23,205 bases of DNA from Chara braunii (lineage: Eukaryota > Streptophyta > Charophyceae > Charales > Characeae). Numbering within the stretch: the stretch's first letter is position 1; the number at the start of each line of letters is the position of its first letter. The translations under genes and the position numbers were made by a program. Below the pieces are notes generated by a model that did not search any database, was not told where the DNA came from, and saw only the letters and a program-made list of their open reading frames with translations. Positions 17,807-23,205 of the stretch are shown here, in pieces. The stretch is from NCBI GenBank assembly GCA_003427395.1, contig BFEA01000071.1:2888253-2911457 (forward strand). The letters are read 5' to 3'.

Positions 17807-19126
17807 GGCTGCCATTGCGGGGCCCTCAGGCGCGTCAAGGTAACAAGGCCCTCTCACGCGAGTCTGAGAGCACCCCCCTTGGATCTGAGCGACTCAAACT
17901 CTCTTTGTCTGCCTTTCTTACTCTAAGTCTGATCTGTTGATTCTGAGAGGAAGGCGACAAGCGGGGTTGCAACCCGTAATCCGCGTCAAGGCCTCTGTGG
18001 GAGGTTCGCCCCACCGATTGCGGGAGCTCTGCCGGGACTCAGAAGGAGTCCTGGAGGCAGGGAACTGAGTGGTAATTCCCTAACCCCTTTTATAAACCTG
18101 ACTATAACCCCTAGCTGTACTCCTCTCTATGGTTGATTGAATGTATGGTGTGAACCCTGTATTTGATTTCGGGTTGACTTTCAAGACACTGAACAAAGAT
18201 TAAGTAAAGGAATGTGTGTGCAATGTCAGTTTCAGAGTTGTTGGTTGCCTGAAAGCAGATTGTGAACAAAAAGGGGTTGCATCTGGGGGAAGGTTGGGAG
18301 GAAGGCAGTATTGTGTGCAGATTGACTGGGTCACTAAGGCTGGGAAGTCCCCTTAAGTTTGGGGAAGCCCAACGCTTTGTTTATTCTTGGATTGCATGGA
18401 GCCTCAGGCCGCTCTATAAGTTTAGGTAGCCTGAAGCTCTGGAGGCTGGATGTCCCCATAAGTTTGGGGAGACCCGGTAGTGTGAGTTGCGTGGAGGGTC
18501 ATGACGCTCTATAAGTTTAGGTGTCCTGACTGCTCTGACTTGTGAGGATTTTGATTATGATTGACTTTCAGGAACTCAGGGCGTTCAATAAGTTTTGGTG
18601 CTTTGAGTTGCCTTGCTCTTCGGGTTTCCTGAGTTTCTTTTGTTTCTGAACGATGAGGTCTGAACCGCTCTATAAGTTTAGGTGGTTCGAATCTTCTCCT
18701 GTTTTATTCTGAGGGGTTGATTTTGGCAGGGGACAGACCGCTCTATAAGTTTAGGAGGCCTTGCCTGCTGCCTCGCACAGACTGGATTAGAGAGAAACGA
18801 ACCTGGCAGAGGGTCAGACCGCTCTGTAAGTTAAGGTAGTCTGAACCAATGCCTCTCATATGCTGGAACCCAATGGTATAATCTGGTTATACTGTATTAT
18901 TATTTTATCTACGAACAGGCTAGTCAGGCGCGGGTTCCATTAGATTGGACAGCTTGACTATAGCTTATCGTAAGTCGAAGAGAGTATAACTAAAGAGATA
19001 TAATTGAAGGTAAACTTGGGCAGACTCAACAACGTTCTAAGATGAGCGGTTCAGCCCTATGTCCGTTTGGAAGACTAAGTGCAGAGAGGTATATATAACT
19101 TGGCTATTTAAACAGTCCAGGACGGC
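17807..19126 (+). repeat. Right copy of the long noncoding repeat (inverted relative to 5058-6182)
   Basis: It aligns with the reverse complement of 5058-6182 over its whole length. It starts at GGCTGCCATTGCGGGGCCCTC and ends after the TATA-like site at CAGTCCAGGACGGC. Divergence is spread throughout, with indels, which indicates an old duplication or two independent insertions of one family. The main structural difference is the number of stem-loop units: nine lie inside this span and two more follow at 19211 and 19260. No conserved reading frame is present. Confidence 0.85.
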
Positions 19127-19285
19127 TGGAGGGGTCTAGTCATGTGCCCAAAGAAGAGAAAAGTAGTTGTGCCCTCTGTTTGTGAATATTTGGCTAAGTC
19201 AGAACGCTCTATAAGTTTAGGTATTCTGACTTTAGGCCTGGTCAAGTCGGGCGCGCTCTGTAAGTTCAGGCGGCCTAACCGATGC
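18330..19285 (+). repeat. Right array of stem-loop units (11 copies)
   Basis: The core (G)CTCTATAAGTTTAGG and variants begin at 18353, 18416, 18458, 18511, 18588, 18672, 18745, 18826, 18939 (degenerate), 19211 and 19260. Flanking arms differ from unit to unit but are mostly complementary: TCAGGC/GCCTGA (18416), GTCATGAC/GTCCTGAC with one mismatch (18511), AACTCAGGGC/GCTTTGAGTT using two G-T pairs (18588), GAACC/GGTTC (18672), TCAGAC/GTCTGA (18826), TAGTCA/TGACTA (18939) and AAGTCAGAA/TTCTGACTT (19211). Two units (18353, 18458) instead have CCCC/GGGG directly around the core. The loops keep the core while the stems change. Confidence 0.85.
19090..19103 (+). promoter_or_regulatory. TATA-box-like site in the right repeat copy
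   Basis: TATATATAACTTGG matches TATATAAAACTTGG of the left copy at the homologous position. It is the best candidate core promoter of this repeat family and would direct transcription toward 19130 and beyond, through the last two stem-loop units. Confidence 0.5.
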
Positions 19286-19480
19286 CTTATGTAAGTTGGG
19301 TATAAATGGCTAAATCATTGAGAGATCATGAACTATTGTTTGTTCAGATTGACTTGGGGATGGCGAGAGTGCTTACCTTGATGGTTTGGCTTGCATGTGA
19401 CTGAGTGAGGCCACTACTTAGTCTGAGTTTCAGCTTGATAGGTAGTTGTTTTAGTCGCTCGCCACGTGCTATAGCCATAG
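19127..19480. other. Sequence between the TATA-like site and the GAGTTAG repeats
   Basis: It contains the last two stem-loop units (19211, 19260) and otherwise no recognisable feature. It does not align clearly with the left copy beyond the promoter region, so the two copies diverge or have different downstream sequence from here. Confidence 0.5.
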
Positions 19481-20110
19481 GAGTTAGTTTTAATTCCTGC
19501 ATTTTATGAGCTAAGTTTTTTTACTTAGATCAATGCTCGCATTTTCTGGGATCTTTTCTTATATTTGGCTTTGTATAAATCTTGACACACTACTTTCTCT
19601 AAAATCCAAGGAGTTAGTCGGATTTTGACTTATCAAAAGTTCAGCCTTGTCTTTTCTTATGACTGACTTAGTAAAAATATGAAAAGTCTCATTTTTTAAA
19701 GGGAGTGCCGCCCAAATTTTTGCTAATTCAGGGAGTTAGACTAAAATTGGACTTTGAGAAGTCAAAGTTACTTTCAAATTGCCTTGTATAAATTTTGGAA
19801 TAACACTTTTCTAGAGAGAGTGATGCCAAAATTTCTGCAAGACTAAGGAGTTAGCTAAATCTTGTCTAAGTTGAACTCAAGTTGTCTTTTGAGTTCATAT
19901 CTGACTTAGTATAAATCTGGGAAGTCTCCCTTTCTAAAGGGAGTGCTGCGCAAAATTTTACTAATTCAGGGAGTTAGACAAATTTGACTTTCTAGAGTTA
20001 GAGATTATTTCTGCTTTCATATTTAGAGTTATATAATTTATGGAAAAACACTTTTCCTACGGGAAGCGCTGCCGAAATTTTTCTAATTTAGAGGAGTTAG
20101 ATTGTATTTT
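19481..20110 (+). repeat. Six-copy tandem repeat of about 120 bp (GAGTTAG repeat)
   Basis: GAGTTAG starts at 19481, 19611, 19733, 19848, 19971 and 20094 (spacings 130, 122, 115, 123, 123). Units share CTGACTTAGTATAAATCT, TCTCCCTTTCTAAAGGGAGT, GCTGC, CAAAATTTT and CTAATTCAGG before GAGTTAG. The internal CTCCCTT-TCT-AAAGGGAG is a small hairpin. Copies are diverged. It occupies the position downstream of the promoter in the right repeat copy, where the left copy has the A/G minisatellite, but the two repeats are not related in sequence. Confidence 0.9.
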
Positions 20111-20115
20111 GACAG

Positions 20116-20145
20116 GTGACAATTTTGGCGATCCACCCTGAATAG
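20116..20145 (+). promoter_or_regulatory. Speculative LTR end and primer-binding site
   Basis: After the tandem repeat, GTGACA (ending 20121) is followed by ATTT and TGGCGATCCACCCTG. LTRs end in CA, and a tRNA primer-binding site starts with TGG a few bases later, so the layout fits a 5' LTR junction. I cannot name the tRNA, and no gag or pol frame follows, so this is weak. Confidence 0.2.
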
Positions 20146-20702
20146 GGGAGATTATATCATGGTCTACCTTTGCTTTGGGCACTGCTTATAAAGTGGATCC
20201 AAACTTAGTTAATTAAGGTGGTTTGGGTGGGATCGTGATATGGGGATTATTCTCCATGGACTTATAGGTTTAGCCTGGGGATTGACATGTTTTGTGTTAC
20301 AGGTCCTCTTGACCGTTTGATTCAGGATTTTGGCTAGTTTCAGCTTGATCCTACGAGGATCATCTTCTATTATCACTGATAACAGGTCGGTTGCCGATTC
20401 GTCGGTTTACGATTCAACTCCAATTCATTCCTGCCACTCAACCTAAAGGCTTTAGCCTTGCGATTGAATTGTTTTGTTGTGTTTTCACCCGGACTTTATT
20501 GAATGGCCATCCAACAAAAGTACTAAGTATTTTATTTGAGAGTTGCACGAGTGAGGCTTGTATAGCTAGAGTGAGGGGTATGAGTGCAAGAAATGGTTGA
20601 AGTTGATCCCGTGTAGTGCATGGACTTTCTGGTTGAATCTTTGATGTGATTGCAGGTATGGTTTGGTGATTCGGACTTGGGATTTGACTGTCTGCGCTCA
20701 CA
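20146..20702. other. AT-rich unassigned sequence
   Basis: Short frames on both strands only (for example 20391-20600 plus), with no motif. There is no sign of a gag frame after the possible primer-binding site. Confidence 0.5.
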
Positions 20703-20796
20703 TACATATATATATAGATGAGAGGAGCCTCACTGTGACTGTGAGAAGTGATCGTCCTACATTAACAACCCTCTATATATATGTGTATATATATGT
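20703..20796. repeat. AT/ATGT dinucleotide-rich tracts
   Basis: Two short TA runs (CATATATATATAG near 20705 and CTATATATATGTGTATATATATG near 20772) flank a 50-bp unique stretch. Simple repeat, no function inferred. Confidence 0.85.
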
Positions 20797-22428
20797 TTCG
20801 AGTGTTTCATGCGGCTTACTGGGACAGCGCGTAAGAGTTAGACTGATTATGGGTTTGAGAAAAAAAGGAGATCCCATTTTATCCTTTGCTTGCTGGAGAT
20901 TTTTATGGTTGGACGTTGTAGTCCGTGGTAACCGTCAAAGTCAAACCCCTTGACTTTCGCCCAGGCCCGGAGTGAGGCTCATGTCCAGGGCCACAAGAAA
21001 CGACTGTCACCACAGGTATGGACCTGTGTACCACCCACTGTGCACAAAGTGCAGAAGAGGGTGTGTGGTCTTCAACCGCGCATGGCGGTTGTCCAGCGTC
21101 GAGAGATTAACCCTTAAGGCGTGTGTCAGCCGACACTTGAGTGTCGAATGCGACCCTCGAGATTAACGAGGACCGCACGAGTATGAGTACTACATAGTAC
21201 GCCACCATTGTACGCTTGCATTGCGAGTCGATATGAGTTAGCCCTGCGGCCGCGCGACTTTATACTAAGTCTCGCGCGCGACGTCTATCCAATTTTCGCG
21301 TCGGGAAGTTATGGGTGGGCTACCGAGGGGCTAGGAGCGTTGTCGCGTTGTTTGTGTAGCGTCGTGTTGCGTGTGCGTGTGTGTGTGTTTTATTTTTGTG
21401 TTCGTAGAGTGGTGTGCGCGTGGTGTGTGGGATGCGTCCTAGTCGACCGACTTTGAGCCGCGCTTGGGATTTCAGCCCCCCAAGATGCCGGTTCGCATGC
21501 GGGTCCGACAGGCGTATTACGGCGCGTACTCCCTATGCTACAGCGAACGAGAAACGCCCTTGGCTGGTCCACCTCTGCGATTGCAGCCGAGTATCTTTCA
21601 TACTGTGGACTGGTAGCTCGGCGGGGATACGCCCACCGATGGGAGGTGACAGCTCCCGTAAGGTGGAGGTAAGTTCTGCCTCGCGTAGGCCCTATCCTGT
21701 CGTAGGGGCTCGCGAGAGGTATGGCTGACGCACTCAGCCGGAGCGGCCTAAGGAAGCTCCACTTGTGTGTTCGTAACGAGGTTGGTCCAACTCCTGCGTG
21801 ACGCGTCCGAGAGGGTCCTGCGCCGCCGCGTGCGGTACCGGGCCGATGCGCTCGACACCGTACCCCTAAGGGAATATCCCACGTAGAACCTCGAAGTATG
21901 GACTCGAGATAATGAGGGAAGACAGTGTTTCATTTTCCTTTCTCTTTATCCTGTTTGTTTAAAGGAAGTGGGGGTGAAATAGAAAATGTGATTCGGGTCT
22001 GGCGTAGCTGGTTAGCGAACGCGCCAAGAAATGCAAGAAACAGTTGGGACTTAGCAGAAGTAGGAATTTTGAATTTTGGGCGCATGACGGTTTTTGAATT
22101 TTTGTGCGACGCGTAAACCTGTTCTCCCGCTCTACATCCCCGCGCCATCTTCCCTTCTTGTTGGGCATCTCCCTCTTGCATGTCTCTTCGTCTTCCCTCT
22201 AAGTGAAGTCTGAGCCCCTCCTTCTCCTTTCCCTGTGAACGATTGGTTGTCTGATTGGGATGGTCGAGGCAATGTGATGGCCGTGGGCAGCGCACTCCAC
22301 TTGGACGACCACCCCAATCATGCAGAACATTCGATTCGCCTTCCTCGACCCTTCTGGAACGTCTGCCCTTCTTTTGTCCTGATCATCTACACCCCGCGCT
22401 TCGCGCACCTTCTCCGCCGCCTTCCGCG
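20797..22428. other. Unassigned sequence with GT-rich tract, no supportable gene
   Basis: It includes a GT/CG-rich low-complexity stretch at 21361-21430 and small inverted repeats around 21095-21170 (CTCGAGATTAACGAG and GTGTC/GACAC). Open frames of 60 to 120 codons occur on both strands (20972-21166, 21414-21728, 21930-22295) but overlap one another and show no family motif. The frame at 20972 has a few Cys and His residues, too few to call a domain. Confidence 0.45.
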
Positions 22429-22436
22429 CTATAAAT
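22429..22436 (+). promoter_or_regulatory. Possible TATA box
   Basis: CTATAAAT lies in CCGCGCTATAAATTCCCGC and is followed by a C/T-rich stretch (22440-22470), a common arrangement of a Pol II core promoter. No convincing gene follows: the open frame there lacks an ATG near its start and runs through the 96-bp duplication. Confidence 0.3.
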
Positions 22437-22525
22437 TCCCGCAATCCCTTCCTTTCACTCTCTTTGATCTTTGCTGCAAGTTGCGCAAGCTATGCGCGAA
22501 ACTCGCGGCGGCGGAAAGGCTTGAC

Positions 22526-22717
22526 GTGCCCCGTGGTGGGTGGCGTGACGGCTGGTGGTGGAGTTAGAGGTAGACTTGGGGTAAGGCAGTTGGAGGGACT
22601 GAGCGGTGGTGGGGATCAGACNTGCCCCGTGGTGGGTGGCGTGACGGCTGGTGGTGGAGTTAGAGGTAGACTTGGGGTAAGGCAGTTGGAGGGACTGAGC
22701 GGTGGTGGGGATCAGAC
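22526..22717 (+). repeat. 96-bp tandem duplication with N at the junction
   Basis: The 96 bases starting GTGCCCCGTGGTGGGTGGCG and ending GGTGGTGGGGATCAGAC are present twice with no visible mismatch. The only uncertain base, N at 22622, sits exactly where copy 2 begins and corresponds to G in copy 1. Either this is a recent duplication or two contig ends with the same sequence were joined with a one-base gap symbol. Confidence 0.95.
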
Positions 22718-23109
22718 GTCGACAGCGGCAGGGCCTTGTGACTATGGTTGTTGGTGATTTTGACAAATTGGGGGTTGGGCCCGGAGCGTCCAGTTGAGAG
22801 AATTCTGTATTTTGAAGATGAAGTTTTTTCTCTATTGCTGCTTTGTCCCCGTGTGATGTGTGCATGACTCCAAAGGTTGGGTAATCTGTTGTGCATGTCT
22901 GGTACTAAAGTTCATGGATGTTGAATGGCTCATTGAGGACTCTATGGGTATCCGTATGTGTATGCGCCGCTAGGCCTGATGAGCGAAAGTATCGAGGTAT
23001 CGATTGTCGATTACTTGCATGTGGGCCTGAATGCATCGATCCTTCCCGTCTTCCTTTCTTTTTGATTATTTGCGCGAGTGTGTGTGATATGCGCCAACAT
23101 TCTTCCGTC

Positions 23110-23111
<2 letters not shown>
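22718..23111. other. Unassigned sequence
   Basis: No gene or RNA motif is supported. Small inverted repeats occur around ATCGAGGTATCGAT (22993-23006). Confidence 0.45.

Positions 23112-23188
<77 letters not shown>
23112..23188. repeat. (CT)n microsatellite, about 38 repeats
   Basis: An uninterrupted TC dinucleotide run near the right edge, followed by CGGGCGACGG. It has the same orientation and nearly the same length as the tract at 6913-6987. Confidence 0.98.
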
Positions 23189-23190
<2 letters not shown>

Positions 23191-23205
23191 GGCGACGGTC
23201 GGGAC

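Noticed and set aside
20972-21166. Short plus-strand frame with CTKC, C and H residues resembling a zinc finger
   Set aside because: Spacing fits no family I can name with confidence, and the frame is only 64 codons with no support on either side.
22464-22757. Open frame downstream of the TATA-like site at 22429
   Set aside because: It starts at TTG, not ATG, and most of it is the 96-bp duplication with an N; the frame stays open because 96 is a multiple of three.
22978-23010. Hammerhead-ribozyme-like core CTGATGA-GC-GAAA followed by a small hairpin and GTC
   Set aside because: Stem II would be a single base pair with no loop, two mismatches lie next to the GAAA side of stem III, and no stem I forms around the core, so this is a chance match.

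Overview
This is nuclear DNA of a eukaryote. It is dense in transposable-element remains and simple repeats, and I can support no intact cellular protein gene. The evidence for a eukaryote is two Ty3/gypsy-type retrotransposon polyproteins (one ending in a chromodomain), sequences recognisably related to spliceosomal U6 snRNA, long (CT)n microsatellites and several minisatellites. A filamentous fungus (perhaps a basidiomycete) or a repeat-rich alga would fit. The sequence alone does not decide between them. Isolated N bases cluster in 729-2473 and one lies at 22622, so base quality there is limited.

Layout, left to right. 2-1698: the 3' part of a chromovirus pol gene (RNase H end, integrase, chromodomain), broken by one frameshift and one stop. 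It is followed by a spacer containing a 53-bp minisatellite, a polypurine tract and a probable 3' LTR (2787 to about 3386). 3393-4800: an A/G-rich minisatellite of about 17 units, whose spacing changes from about 90 bp to an alternating 92/72 bp pattern. 5058-6182: a noncoding repeat on the minus strand, with a diverged inverted partner at 17807-19126. Both copies carry arrays of short stem-loop units built on a shared core, and both have a TATA-like site at one end. 6183-9520: noncoding, with a degenerate 70-bp triplication, a (CT)n tract, hairpin modules (7929-8502) that recur inverted at 16208-16263, a run of 16 A and an A-rich stretch.

9525-12100: a second, unrelated Ty3/gypsy pol, truncated at the 5' end inside reverse transcriptase and riddled with stops and frameshifts. 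It carries a PHD-like zinc finger between RNase H and integrase. 12075-13935: a decayed reading frame of about 620 codons that overlaps the end of pol and occupies the slot used by extra or env-like genes. I do not recognise the family. A polypurine tract and a possible LTR start follow at 14083-14102. 14102-15400 is hairpin-rich noncoding DNA. 15401-15814 holds three tandem U6 snRNA-like copies, all altered at catalytic elements. 15977-16840 holds a family of GC-rich inverted repeats. After the right-hand copy of the inverted repeat come a six-copy repeat of about 120 bp (19481-20110), a speculative LTR end with primer-binding site (about 20121), and 3 kb of low-complexity or unassigned sequence. 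A 96-bp tandem duplication with an N at its junction and a terminal (CT)n tract close the window.

The two retroelements are dead copies and do not work with one another. The most unusual material is noncoding: the U6-derived tandem array and the stem-loop family, whose arm sequences differ between units yet usually stay self-complementary. The pair of inverted noncoding copies brackets the second retroelement.
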